Position numbers and translations under genes: made by a program. The notes beneath the pieces were generated by a model, which was not told the DNA's origin, did not search any database, and saw only the letters and a list, made by a program, of their open reading frames with translations. DNA of 64,000 bases from Nelumbo lutea (lineage: Eukaryota; Streptophyta; Magnoliopsida; Proteales; Nelumbonaceae): positions 80,634,383 through 80,698,382 of the forward strand of contig JAKGHH010000002.1 in the NCBI GenBank assembly GCA_022828595.1. Reading direction: 5' to 3'. Every line of letters starts with the position of its first letter. Position 1 is the first letter of the stretch. Shown piece after piece: positions 44,060 to 55,641 of this stretch.

Positions 44060-44585
44060 TCATCCTAGGATTATCGGGTTATGGTTCAGTTCCTCGTTTG
44101 GGGTCATGTCTAGGACAACAAAGTCTACAGGGAAATAACAATTCTCTATCTTGACAATGACGTTCTCTATAATACCTCGAAGAGTCTTGACTGACCGATC
44201 AGCGAGTTGTAGAATTACTGGGGTAGGTTTTAATTCACCAATCTGGAACCTTTCCAAAGATAATGGATGGAAGTAGATTTACATTGGCCCCAAGATCCAA
44301 TAGAGCCTGATCAAAGGTGATTCTAGAGACGACACAACTTATGAGAGGAGCACTTGGGTTTGTCATCTTCCGAGGTAGTTGGTTTAGGAGGATTGCACTA
44401 ACGTCTGACGAGAACATCACTTTTCGTAGGGCCGCTTGTGGCTCTCTCTTTTGAGTGCACAACTCTTTCAAGAACTTGGCATAGGCCGGGACATGTTCAA
44501 TCGCATTGAGGATAGGGATGTTAATATTGACTTGTTTGAAGATCTCCCTGATCTCCTCGTTGTGAATCTCTTTCTTCTCGCACAA
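44060..44585 (-). pseudogene. Gypsy B aspartic protease
   Basis: From 44585: IREIFKQVNINIPILNAIEH, VPAYAKFLKELCTQKREP, CVVSRITFDQALLDLGANVN, LLPSIIFGKV. A frame change near 44250 leads into MERFQIGELKPTPVILQLAD, RSVKTLRGIIENVIVKIENC, DFVVLDMTPNEELNHNPIIL and GRPFLA. The DLGA active-site motif is intact, unlike gypsy A. The single frame change is the main lesion. Confidence 0.85.
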
Positions 44586-46010
44586 TGGCCCAACTGTGAG
44601 TGCAGTTGGATAGGGGAACCATAGGTTGATTAACTAAAGGTTCTTCTTCTAAAGTTTCCTTTCCTTCTTCTCCCCCCAACTTAGGGTCTTCCTGCTCCTT
44701 TTCTTCTTCTTCAATTTTCTTTTCCTCACATAGGTCTTCTAAAATTTTCTCACTCCTTAAGGTTGTAATAGCTTTAGCATTTTCGAACTGAGGGTTTTTA
44801 AGACCCAGTAGCTGATTCCTAGGGTTTTCAACCGGTTGACTCGGTAATTGCCCTACTTCTCTCCTTGCATTAGCTTCAGCTACCTGTCCTATTTGGCTTT
44901 CTAATCTGCAATGGATTGCTGATGATTTAGGATAAGCTGCTGAAGTGGCATGAATTGGTCATATACTGTACGGGTCTAAGGAGATTAAGGGTAAGCCCGA
45001 TACGGTTAGGCTGGTACATCTGCTAGAATTGTTTTGGTACTTATGGCCTCTAAAATTGCTAGGCCATGGAGTTGGAAGGATGATGATACTGTTGGGACTG
45101 TGTGTTGGGTTGATGTGTCCTCCAAGATAGGTTAGGGTGATTTCTCCACCCAGGGTTGTAAGTATTTGAGAATGGATCATTATTGGGCCTTGAGAAACTT
45201 TGGGCTACCTGAACCTATTCTTGGATAAATGGCGGAAACTGGGTCACTGTTGGACAATCATCAACCTAGTGGGCCGGGCTCACACAAATGGAACAAACTT
45301 CAAGATAGGGTGTAGACGGGCCCGGTTGCTGGTTAAAGGTGAAAAACCGATCAAGCTTCTAGGCTAGAAGATCTATCCTGTCCAATTTTCTCGAGAGGAC
45401 ATTCAAGTCCATTCTTGCCTTGGGCTCTATATTATTTCTGACTTCATAGAGCCTTGCCCTCTTTGTGGGTCCCACTGACCTTTCATAGGAATACAAGGAT
45501 GCATTATTTATGGAGTTTTCACTCAAGGTCTCGAAAAGTGCATACGCTTCATCCTCAATTTTTCTCATAAATGCCCCCCCACAGGATGCATCTACCATTT
45601 GCCTGTATTGATCTGTCAATCCCTCATAGAAGGCTTAGACAATTTGCCACTAGGACAGACCATGGTGTGTGCATTTTCTCATTAACTCCATTCTCTCCCA
45701 AGCCTCATGAATTTGTTCACCCGGTGTTTAGGTGAATCCAGTGATGACTCTTCTCATGGTATTGGTTCGTCCTATAGGGTAGAACTTTCTAAGGAATTCT
45801 TGTTGCATTTCTGCCCAAGTTCTAATAGGTCTCCCAATAGTTCCCAACCAGTGTTTGGCCTTACCTTTCAAGGAGAAGGGGAAAAGAGTCAATCTAAGGG
45901 CATCATCATTGAAGTTCCGGATCCTTACAGCGGAATAGATTTTTAGAAACTCGTCTATGTGTTTGTATGGGTCCTCACTCTGGTTCCCATAGAAAGAGGG
46001 GAGCATCTGG
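44586..46010 (-). pseudogene. Gypsy B gag with zinc knuckle
   Basis: Pieces in order on the minus strand: MLPSFYGNQSEDPYKHIDEF, DDALRLTLFPFSLKGKAKHW, EMQQEFLRKFYPIGRTNTMR (46006-45728); DQYRQMVDASCGGAFMRKIE, EAYALFETLSENSINNAS (45619-45359); then a knuckle CSICVSPAH.VDDC near 45300-45260 (CX2CX4HX4C with a stop after His); then a Glu/Lys-rich linker to protease. Several stops interrupt it. The fold and order match gypsy A gag. Confidence 0.82.
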
Positions 46011-47869
46011 ATTGTGCTTGACTCAATCTCATAGTATTTGGCAACTATTTGCAGGATGAAGGGTTATATTAGGTTGGAGTGAAGTATTCCTTCAACTTTC
46101 TGGGTTGGGCATCATTGATTCCGGCCATTTGGTTGCAATGTTGGTGATGGAGGTATCTCTTTATTTTGGGTATGGGTTCTACAGTTTCTCTCCTTAGAGA
46201 TCTCCTTCCCAACATACAACTCAGAAGTCCCTTTTTCTTCTTGTTGAAATTTGAATTTTAAATTTTGAATTTTAATTTCAAATTTGGATTTTGAAATTTA
46301 AATTCTAAAATTTAAACTCAAATTGAAAATTTTTCTATATATATTTTTTATTTTCTCTTTTTTTTTTGAAATTTAAATTCAAATTCAGATTTTGAAGTTT
46401 AAATTCCTAAAATTTAAATTCAAATTCAAATTCAAATTTTTATATTTAAAAAAAAAAGAAAGCAATTCACACACACGACCTATGGGCTGACCTAGGGTTT
46501 CCTAAACTAGTGGTTCGACCATTGTGAATTCTCTTAGGTTCACTTGGAATTACACCACTTCCTTTGGTTGGCCAGGTAAGAGGTGGGGATGTGGGAGGCT
46601 TCCCTTGCTCTCGTAAGGACCTAATTAAGTAACCACAACCCGCTTAGGCATAGCCATTCAACATCTTTCCTTAGACACCAACCGCCAGTTATGGAAAGTA
46701 ATTACAAGCTTCCCTAAAATTTAGCACACCTTTGAACCAAATGTGAGGCTCCCTAAAGGGTCTTACTATCAAATTTTAAAATTGGGTTTAGGGTGAACCG
46801 CACGTGAAGGGTGGTGATTTTTGGGCCAAGGAAGGGTGATGAAAAAGAAACAAAATAAACAAAGAAAATGTCACTAATTACAATGCATGAACAATTATTT
46901 CTAATATGCAATTCAACAAAACATAAAATAATAAAGCAAACTAATTAAGCAAAAGGAATAATTAAAATTATAAAAAGAAACCCTAACACATACACAACTA
47001 ACAATGATAACTTCAACAATTAAATAAACCTATATGATGCATGCTCTAGAATATCACACCCTAAAGGTTGGAATGCAAATGCAAAACTTTTAAAATATTA
47101 ATCAATTTTTTTTTTTGAAATTTGAGATTTGAAATTTAAGTTCAAATTCAAATTCAGATTTGAATTAAAATTAAAATTTGTAATTTAAACTCAAATTTGA
47201 ACAATTTCCTATTTAACAATTAATCATTCAATTAAATACTAAAAAAAGAAAAAATAAATGAAGCAAAAAATAATTATTGCAAACAGAAAATAAAAAATTA
47301 ATTGTGCTAAAAAGAATTAACAACTTCCAAAAATAAATTCTAACAAGAGAGAAAAAATAGCTATTCAAAAGGTGAAACCGAAAAGAAAATAAAAAATGAT
47401 TATGTAGCAATAAAAAGTAAATAATAATAAACAAAATTTTTTATCTGATAATAAAAAAAACAAACCTACTAAAGTAGAAATTTGAACAAGAAATTAAAAT
47501 AAAGAAGAAAATAGATCTAGAAACAAAACGAAAGAAAAATAATACTAAAAATATAAATCCGATCTAGAAAAATAATTAATTAAAAATTTGAGAATCACTA
47601 TTCTATCAAAAAAAGAGTTTGAAAATAAAAAAATAAAAAATCAAAAATAAAATGGGACGACTACACCTGAAATGCAATCCAATTAATCTTCTCTTCTCTT
47701 CTTTGTCGTAGTCCCACAATGCTCTAGTACCCCACCTTTTGCTATTTCGTCATTAAAAATCAAAGAGAAGTAAGAATTAAAATGAGATAACGGATCAAGT
47801 AATAAATCAAAAATAAAAAAATAATGAAAAAATTCTGGATAAAGAAAATGAACAATTTTCTCCGTTGCT
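46011..47869 (-). other. Gypsy B leader
   Basis: About 1.8 kb between PBS and gag, with no recognised gene. It contains two AT-rich hexamer tracts (46240-46440 and 47100-47200), and between them the same block order as the gypsy C leader at 13500-13823. Minus-strand frames in the AT-rich parts are low-complexity products. Confidence 0.75.
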
Positions 47870-47887
47870 TCCCCGACAACGACGCCA
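47870..47887 (-). other. Primer binding site of gypsy B (tRNA-Asp type)
   Basis: On the minus strand tggcgtcgttgtcgggga, two C-to-T differences from the complement of the plant tRNA-Asp 3' end. It lies 6 bp after the 5' LTR. Confidence 0.85.
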
Positions 47888-47893
47888 AAAACA

Positions 47894-49361
47894 TGGTGTG
47901 TCTGGAAGCGTGTCGTTAATCACTTCAGAGCACCAGTTTTAATATTTATAATTTTTTTCATTTCTTATAACAATTACAAACATAGTAAATGGTGAGAATG
48001 GGTTGTATCCATAGGGGAAAAGGGCACACTTTAATCCGGATAAAAGAACACAAAGGGAAGTTGTAAAATCACAAAACTTTAATTAATTAAATTGGAGTTA
48101 ATTAAAATTAAAATTCAAACACTGCTGAAAGTGAAATTTGCATAAAAATAAATAAATAAAATAAATAAATAAATTAAATAAATTAAATAAAAAAGTCTGT
48201 AACTCGATAAGAGGTAGTAGTCTCCGGATCTCTCCTTTGACCCTCGAACTTCTCGAGTTAGGCCTTCCGTCTTACCTGGCCGAATTCCAGATCTGTAGAA
48301 AAGAAATAAAGAAAAAATTAAATTGAATAAAAGTAAATTTGCAGGAAGGAAAAATCAGACTGGAAATTAAAGAACAAAAGTTAAATCTAAAACTGAATTA
48401 AAATGGTTGGGATCCGATTCCAAAGGTGGCAGCAATGGCTTTAGCGAATTGCAAGCAGGAACTCCTCCTCTTGTCTGGGCATTCTCCTCTTCCTCTACCC
48501 TTGAACTTCTCAAGATCAGCCTTCCATCTTACCTAGGGGTAGAATCCAACCCCTTCTCTGGAGCCCTTGAGTACTTTTTATAGAGAAAGATGGATACAAT
48601 TAGGATTAGAGAGAAAGAGAGGGGTGACAGTTGGGTTTTAGCAAAGATATGGCCCCCCTAGGATTTCAAATGAAGGGTTAGGATGGTTCTGGGTTGATCC
48701 TAAGGCTGAGAAGAGAAGGAAAAAGCACAGAATACTCTGTAGGCTAAGATTTGGGCGCGCAGAAATGGAGGGTGGAGATTAAGGCACCTAGGGTTGAAAG
48801 GTGGACATTAAAAGGAGTGGGTCGCCTAGAGTGGAGGCTGAGATAGAAAATGGAATGGAGGCCTGAGATTCTAATGATTAGAGGCTGAATGGTGAGGATT
48901 AGAAGTTAGGTGGCGCCCTAGGGTTAAAAAAGCTAGAAAGAGAGTGCCCTAAAATGAATGGTGGAGATTATAAGGGATGGAAGGTGGAGATTGAGCAGCT
49001 AGGGGCGGTTAGGATTTGCTAAGGATGAAAAGAATGAGCTAGAAGGCGCCCTAGGGTTTTCTAATGAGAGAGGAGCATGCTAATACAGTAGAAGAGGCAC
49101 CATTCTAGGTTTAGCAGATAGGAGGCGCCCTCTTGTTCTCATTTTTTCACAAAACACCCCCTTTCTCAGCTGGACTTTACACCAGCTTCCCAAAAACTGC
49201 ATTTCAGCCATATAACCTCCCCACTTTCCACAGAAGTTGCACAGAGACCCTTAGAGGTCACAACATTGAATTTAAATGGGAAAATGGCACACTTTAACTA
49301 TTCTAAGGCTGAAAATACCCCTGAAATGATGCCCTTAAGGCATCAAAATACAAAGTTATCA
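47894..49361 (-). repeat. 5' LTR of gypsy B
   Basis: 1468 bp, same ends as the 3' LTR with small insertions and deletions and scattered substitutions, so the insertion is not recent. TATA-like motif at 48574-48583 on the minus strand. Confidence 0.92.
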
Positions 49362-51299
49362 GGCAACAAAGTTGATCATCTCTCCAAAAATGGGTATGTA
49401 CGAAACACCCCAAATGAGGGATGGAGTTGAACTTGCTCAAATTGGGTTAAGTGGTAGTTTTTCCACACTTCAAGTGATTGATCACTTCACTTGCTTGATT
49501 ACTCAACTTTCTGATGCAAGGTATTTCTAATGAAGAGATTCTTCTTTTGGGCAATTTTGCCCCTAATTTTAGAGGATCACCAGGTTCAATTTCTTCCTCT
49601 TTTTTTTTTCCTTTTTTCTATTTTTTTTTTCAATTCCTTCCTTGCTAGCTCAATAGGTTTGTCCAATGCTAGTTACCAATTTCTCAAGGATCAAGGAGGA
49701 CTTCCGACTAAGATGAAACATGGCCTAGGACAAGGGTTTTGAAACAAAGGATAAAAGGCTTAAGAAACTTAAACTATAATGGGTATCATGCTTGAATTCA
49801 TATTTAGGGCTTTATTCAAAATTATACTCTTGTACTCTTATTTTTCCATAATCAAACACTTTTGCAATCATAAATGAAACAAAATGCTCTCATGTCTTTC
49901 AATACTATGGGTTATGCACCCAGGTGATCAAGGAAGACTTTATTGTAGGACGAAATGTAAATAGGTAAGGTTGGCATAAAGATAGATGTCACTTCCAGAT
50001 AACAACTTATCACTTTGACTACCATGTTTGCCCCAAATTTTTCTTGCTTGCTCTTCGAATCATTCTTTGTAGTAATTGACTACCCCAGTTTATCTTGCAA
50101 CCCCCTTTCTTTGTGCTCCTTTGTTTTTTTTTTTGTTTTTGTCTTTTTTTTTAACTTTATTTTGTGCATTTGCCCTAATTTTCATATTCATTTCTTCTTT
50201 TTTCCTCTTTTTTAACCGACTGACATTCGCACGCACTACATCTGACATCCACCTCTTAGGAGTGTTTATTTGAAGTAATGATTTCTATAAAGACTCAAAG
50301 GGATGACTAGTGAAATGAATAATAAAGAGGGTTTGACCAAAATGGATAAAGCTATCGGCCAGAAGAGGACCTCTTATCATTTCTTCATTAAATGCTAACT
50401 CCCATGGAAGAACTACATGTCGAGCTCAATTTGAACTCAACTGACTCAAGGGTATTTATATCATTTGACAGCTTTAAGAATTGCATTCTCTAAGATTGCT
50501 CAAATGAGAGTGATTCGTTTTCCCTTTTTTCTCTTTTTTTCTCTTTTTTTGTGTTCTTTGTTTTTTCTATTTCCTTTTTTCTCTTCTTTTTTTTTTCTAA
50601 AACCTTTTTCTATCCCTTTAGGAAGAAGCATCCTAAAAATTTGATTGGTTTAGCAAAGAAGAAAGTTTGATAAATCAACTCAATGGGCTAGGCTAACTAG
50701 TGGTATTGACAGTGGCAAGGGATTTAGGGGAAATAAAATGACCGATAATGCTCTCTGTTTCTTTCCCTAATTAATCAACAAAACACTATGCTGTTAGGAC
50801 ACATTCATTCTATGTTGTCTCATGAAACGGATCCAAAAGAGTGTATATCAGATCATAATGACTTCAACCTTATGTTTGCCCCAGTTTGAGCTATCAATGG
50901 TGGGCTTATCTATGGATATGCTTGGGAATGGATATTGTTGCTTTGGACTAAACCAGATCATGAAATGGATATGCTTGGGAATCGATCAACAATCATTATT
51001 TCATGCAGTTATTCCTAAGGCTTATCCCAAGCCTGCAATTCAAGATAGTCATGCTTGCATAATCCTCCTAATAGAAGTGGTAATTTATCTCTTTCCGAAT
51101 TTGGGAAGTCTCGTCCTTATTAAAACTTATTACTTTATCGGAAGTGTAGAAGGCATAACAATAAAATGAAATGACTAAGTAAAAACTTTCATTAACACAA
51201 AAGATAAGGTGTTTAATGATTACGTTCATTTCCAAACTACAAACGGTAAAAGCAAAACAGAATGGAATAATTGGAAATAGTCTTAATGCAGCGAAACAA
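49362..51299 (-). repeat. H element, LTR-like part right of gypsy B
   Basis: 49362-49770 aligns with 53790-54161 (shared blocks cacttcaagtgattgatcac, cctaattttagagga, gatgaaacatggccta, aacaaaggataaaaggct). The rest has no second copy in the window. Pyrimidine-rich tracts lie at 49590-49640, 50110-50210 and 50515-50600. Two copies of a tggatatgcttgggaat motif occur near 50910-50980. No domain is recognised in the open frames on either strand. Confidence 0.6.
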
Positions 51300-52150
51300 A
51301 ACTGATGGGATCTTTTAATGGATCAACTTCTTGGGCATTGGTGGCGCCATGTCTAGAACTTCCATGGTGGGATCGAATACACCCCCATTGATGAGATATT
51401 GAATAGCAAACTTCAGTGTCCAATAATAATTGGTAGTGTGCCTAGGCCCTTGGTGATAAGCACAAAACACATTTTCATTGTACTTCCTTGGCTTTGATTC
51501 TAAAGGTGGTTTCCATTTCAATGGCCAAAGATATCCCTTTGAAACAAGAAATGGTAACAACTGAACATGAGAGCACAGTAATTGGGTGAGTACCCTTCTT
51601 TCTTTCTTCTAGGGTGGCTAGTCATGCTGGGTTACTTGGGCTAGAGCAAATGGTGGAGCTTGTAGTGCTGGCTTAAGTAATGAAGATGCATGATTCAAAG
51701 TTGCTGGAGGTGAGATCAATATGACTAATTGTTTTTTTGGCAAATGTAGATCCACTAAGTGAACATCCTTGAATGGCTGGTTTGGAAGATGAGGATGTGG
51801 GTTGAGGTGGTGGTCTAACGTTTGCAGGAGAGGGCATGGATATTGGAGATGTACATAGCGAAATCATCTGAAGTGAGATTGATATGACAAATGATTTATT
51901 GGCCATTATGAGTGCATCAGATGAACATTCATGAACTGATGGTTTGTAAGATGAGGATGTTGGTTAAGATGGTGGTCTAATGTCTGTGGGTGTAGGTGTG
52001 GTTGTTATGAGGGTTGGCAAGACAAGGGTACACCCGATGGGGGTGCGTGAAGTGGGTTTGCCCCAATTTGAGATATTAGCCAATCCATCTTAGAACCCAA
52101 GGCAACTATCATTTATTTAAGCTCGTCAAACTCTTAGCGGGTTACAAAAC
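51300..52150 (-). pseudogene. H element gag remnant (Tat/Ogre-like)
   Basis: Minus-strand codons at 51560-51315 read MLPFLVSKGYLWPLKWKPPL, ENVFCAYHQGPRHTTNYYWT, LKFAIQYLINGGVFDP, a Tat/Ogre-type gag C-terminal motif (C..H...H). Upstream, 51600-52060 encodes a Pro/Ser/Thr-rich linker in which a segment of about 163 bp is tandemly duplicated (starts near 51707 and 51870). The start near 52150 has a coiled-coil-like MIVALGSKMDWL stretch. Stops interrupt the frame. Protease and RT do not follow. Confidence 0.6.
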
Positions 52151-52880
52151 AACTATCTTTTTTTTTTTGGAAAAATGACCCCTTCTAGGTAAAAACCCTA
52201 TGAAATCAAGGTATATTCGTGAAAGTTGTCTATTTTTTGGAAAAATGACTCCTCCTTGGTAAAAACCTTACAGAATCATGGTATATTCGTAAGAACTATC
52301 TATTTTTTGGAGAAATAACCCCTCTTAGGTAAAAACCTTACGGAATCAGGGTATATTGGTGAAAACTGTCTATTTTTTGGAAAAATGACCACTCCTAGGT
52401 AAAACCTTACAGAATTAGGGTATATTCATGAAAATTGTCTGTTTTTTTTTTTTGGAAAAATGACCCCTCTTAGGTAAAAACCTTATAAAATCAGGGTATA
52501 TTCCTGAAAATTATCTTTTTTTTGGAAAAACGACCCCTCCTATGTAAAAACCTCATAGAATCATTATATATTCATGAAAATTGTATTTTTTGGAGAAACA
52601 ACCCATCCTAGGTAAATACCTTACGGAATTAGAGTATATTTGTGAAAATTGTCTATTGTTTGGAAAAATGACCCCTCTTAGGTAAAAAACCTTACATAAT
52701 TAAGGTATATTTATGGAAACTGTCTATTTTTTTAGAAAATGACCCTTCATAGGTAAAAACATTACGGAATTAGGGTATACTTGTAACTAAGAAAACCATA
52801 TCAAAAACAACTCATAATGTGAAAAGTACTTACTTTTTTGGAAAAACGGCCACTCCTAGGTATCAACAACCTTATGAAAT
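52150..52880 (-). repeat. 70-bp tandem repeats in H
   Basis: Nine to ten imperfect copies of a unit of about 70 bp with the blocks tttttggaaaaatgacccc, tcctaggtaaaaacctta and ggaatcagggtatattcgtg. The same unit occurs in fewer copies at 24169-24420. Confidence 0.88.
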
Positions 52881-52899
52881 CAGGGTATATTCGCCATAA

Positions 52900-53360
52900 A
52901 GAAAAGTTATAACAGACGTTAATGCCATAACAAACTTTAGTGCCATAACGAACTTTGATGCCACAAGGGACTTTGATGCCATGAGGGTCTTTAATGTTGT
53001 AATGGACTTTGATGCCATGAGGGTCTTTAATGCCGTAACTTACCTTGATGCCATAAGGGACTTTAATGCCATAACAAACTTTAATGCCACAAGGATCTTT
53101 AATGCCACAATGGACTTTGATGCCACAAAGGACTTTGCTGCCATGATGGTCTTTAAAATAGATTTAATTCAAATGAATGATTTTCAACTAAAACTTGATG
53201 AGGAAGTAATGATCTTTAGCTAAAATAGTAGTGATATCTGTATTATGATGTGTTATGCCGCGAAAAAATTGCTACGCCATGATGCAATTATCAATAAAAC
53301 ATTGACACTTTTCCATGTAGGACTTCGGTGCCATGAAGGACTTTAATGCCATAATGGATT
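52900..53360 (-). repeat. 18-bp tandem repeats in H, second array
   Basis: About 15 copies of gactttgatgccacaagg-type units, then a block aattcaaatgaatgattttcaac as in the left array. Because 18 is a multiple of three, a plus-strand frame stays open and yields a hexapeptide series (F-N/D-A-T-x-x); this is a by-product of the unit length. Confidence 0.85.
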
Positions 53361-54161
53361 TAAGACATATATGATTATCATGATTAAATAATGATTTCTA
53401 CACCATAAGGCGGGTGAATGATATGTCTATCTAGAAGCTGGATGGTTTCACAAAACATAATGTGATTAACTCAAAAACCTGATTCCTTATATGATGAATG
53501 ACTTTCAAATGGAATTTTTAACTGATAAATCAATTAAGAAAAACACAATGTATATTTTTCCCTTGTAAACAAAATGAGGTATGATTAAGAGATAAAAGTA
53601 GTCACCTCCTCCTTGGAAAATAATGATCAATATACTTCGAATGTGAAAGGCATAAATATTAGATATGCAATGATTTTCGATTAAAGACTCAATTCGAGAA
53701 ACACCCATCAGAAGGGGGGTTGCCCTAGTTTGGATCAATTAAGAAGGATCATTCACAAAGGGGATAACTGCTCAATTTTACATAAAGAAGATATGATTAA
53801 TCAAAAGGCTGCTTAATGTAGGTTTCAAATGAGGGGTGAAGCTAAATTTACTCAAACTGGGCTGATTGGTAATCCTTTTGCACTTCAGGTGATTAATCAC
53901 TTCACTTGATTACTCAACTTTATGATACATGGTAATTCTAAAAAGGAGAATCTTTTTTTTGGATCATTTGTCTCTAATTTTAGAGGAAGGCTCAACTTCT
54001 TATTTTCTTTTTCTCTTTTTTTTTTCTTTAATTCCTTCATGGCCAACCCACTTAAGTTTGTCTTGTGCTAATTGCCAATGTATTAAGGACCGAGGAGGAC
54101 TTTTGACTACGATGAAACATGGCCTATGATAAGGGTTCTAAAACAAAGGATAAAAGGCTCG
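53361..54161 (-). repeat. H element right part, empty-site counterpart for MULE and gypsy B
   Basis: Collinear with 26600-26622 plus 41204-41653 plus 49362-49770. It runs without interruption through the points where the MULE (near 53375) and gypsy B (near 53785) are inserted in the other copy. It ends at copia D. Confidence 0.8.
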
Positions 54162-54177
54162 ACAAAGTCTTCAAACT

Positions 54178-55178
54178 TCAATGTGTTTGGTTCTATCATA
54201 TTGTATTGGGTTGTGAGTAATGTTAATGGCCACCTAGTTATCACAATACAACATCAAGGGTCTTTCAAGCTCAATTCCCAATTCTGTGAGGAGAGATTTC
54301 AGCCATAATATTTTATCAACACCATTAGCCATAGACTTGTATTCATCTTTAGCACTAGAGTAAGCAACAACATTTTATTTCTTGTTCCTCCAAGAGACTA
54401 GATTTCCTCTAACAAAGGCACAATACCCTGAAATAGATCTCCTATCATCAATATAGCTTGTCCAATCTGCATTAGTGTATATTTTTATTTTCATGTGGCC
54501 ATTATTTTTAAAAAGTATACCTCGGCCTGGACACCTTTTCAAGTAGGCTAAAATCCTCTCAACAAGAAGGAGGTGCGAAGTATTGGGAGAGTGCATGTAC
54601 TGACTAGAAACACTGACAGCATAAGAAATGCAAGGGCAAGTCAGATATAGGTAGAGAAGTCTTCCTACAAGCGATTGATACATACCTTTATCTTCAAGAG
54701 GCTCACCATCCTTTGTATTTATCTTATGCTTTTTCTCAATAGGTGTATCTGCATGCTTAGCTCTCAATTTTCTTGTTTCTTCGAAGAGATCAAGAACATA
54801 CTTCCTTTGGTAAATAAAAATGCCATGCTTGGACCTTGCCACTTTGATCCTAAGGAAATGCCTTAACTCACCCAGATCCTTTACTTCAAATTCTTGATTA
54901 AGTAGCTGTTTAAGAGAATTAATTTCATCAATATCATTTCTTGTCACAACAATGTCATCATCATAAACAACTAGGAGAGTCAAAGTAGATCCTTTCTTCT
55001 TAATGAAAAAAGTATGGTCAGATTGGGATTGACCATAGCCAAATCTTTCCAAAGCAAGTCTGAATCTATCAAACCATGCCTTTGGAGATTGTTTTAGACC
55101 ATACAAAGCTTTCTTCAACTTACAAACTTTCTTACCAATCTCTACATCATAAAAACTATGAGACAATTCCATATACAC
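54178..55178 (-). pseudogene. Copia D reverse transcriptase C-half and RNase H
   Basis: A 267-codon frame from 55178: KVCKLKKALYGLKQSPKAWF, LLVVYDDDIVVTRNDIDEIN (YVDD changed to YDDD, keeping both Asp), LNQEFEVKDLGELRHFLRI, YQSLVGRLLYLYLTCPCISY, DDRRSISGYCAFVRGNLVSW to 54375. After a stop the frame resumes with RNase H pieces ending DRTKHIEV near 54178. The lost RNase H tail and stop make it inactive. Confidence 0.88.
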
Positions 55179-55186
55179 CTCCTCCT

Positions 55187-55640
55187 TCAGTCACCATTTA
55201 GAAATGCATTTTTTACATCCATTTGAAATAATGGCCATGAGAAATTAGCAACAAGAGACAACAAAACCTTGATGGTGTTCATTTTTTCAACTGGTGCAAA
55301 GGTTTCCAAGTAATCAATACCATAAGTTTGAGTGTATACCTTAATAACCAGTCTAGATTTATATCTTTCAACTGTACTATCGGCATTATACTTCACTGTA
55401 AACTCCTACACCCAACAAGTTTCTTCCCTCTTGGTTAATCGACCAATTCCCAAGAATCATCTTTTACAAAGACATCCATCTCAACCTTCATTGCATCCTT
55501 CCACTCAGAGACAACAGGGGCTTCTTGCACTATTCTAGGAAAAGGAATGGCACCAATAGAGGCTAAAAAAGACTTGTATGATGATGAAAGTTGGTCATAA
55601 GAAAGGAAATGGGAGATACAATGGGTAGTGGATGAGATAC
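55187..55640 (-). pseudogene. Copia D RT N-terminus
   Basis: 55396-55187 reads MKYNADSTVERYKSRLVIKV, YTQTYGIDYLETFAPVEKMN, TIKVLLSLVANFSWPLFQMD, VKNAFLNGD, the opening motifs of copia RT. 55400-55530 encodes the preceding AMKVEMDVFVKDDSWELV-like linker with frame changes. Confidence 0.82.
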
Positions 55641-55641
55641 A

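Larger units (their letters stand above)
41654..49361 (-). mobile_element. Non-autonomous gypsy element B (gag and protease only)
   Basis: Minus-strand element with two full LTRs (41654-43085 and 47894-49361), PBS, long leader, gag, zinc knuckle, protease and polypurine tract. RT, RNase H and integrase are absent: the protease is followed after a few hundred bases by the sequence that in Athila-like elements lies beyond integrase (a ttgggaggcaaccc block near 43760). Flanking bases are ggcag and ggcaa, a 5-bp target duplication with one mismatch. The H paralogue at 53770-53800 gives the empty-site context. Confidence 0.88.
24169..54161 (-). mobile_element. Tat/Ogre-like gypsy element H, host of the nested insertions
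   Basis: Pieces of one old element can be joined across insertions: 24169-26622, 41204-41653, 49362-52150 and 52150-54161. A gag remnant at 51300-52150 is on the minus strand and has the CAYHQGP...H motif of Tat/Ogre gag. The sequences left and right of gag are copies of each other in the same orientation, so they are interpreted as 3' and 5' LTR regions several kb long; exact LTR ends are not resolved. No protease, RT or integrase of this element is present. Both ends are cut, by gypsy A (24168) and copia D (54162). Confidence 0.6.

Noticed and set aside
50822..51169. 115-codon plus-strand frame in the H element
   Set aside because: No domain, opposite to gag, in LTR-like DNA with internal duplicated words; probably chance.
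52981..53223. 80-codon plus-strand frame with a hexapeptide repeat
   Set aside because: The 18-bp unit keeps any frame open; orientation is opposite to the element's gag and no start context or conservation is seen. Kept as a repeat, not a gene.
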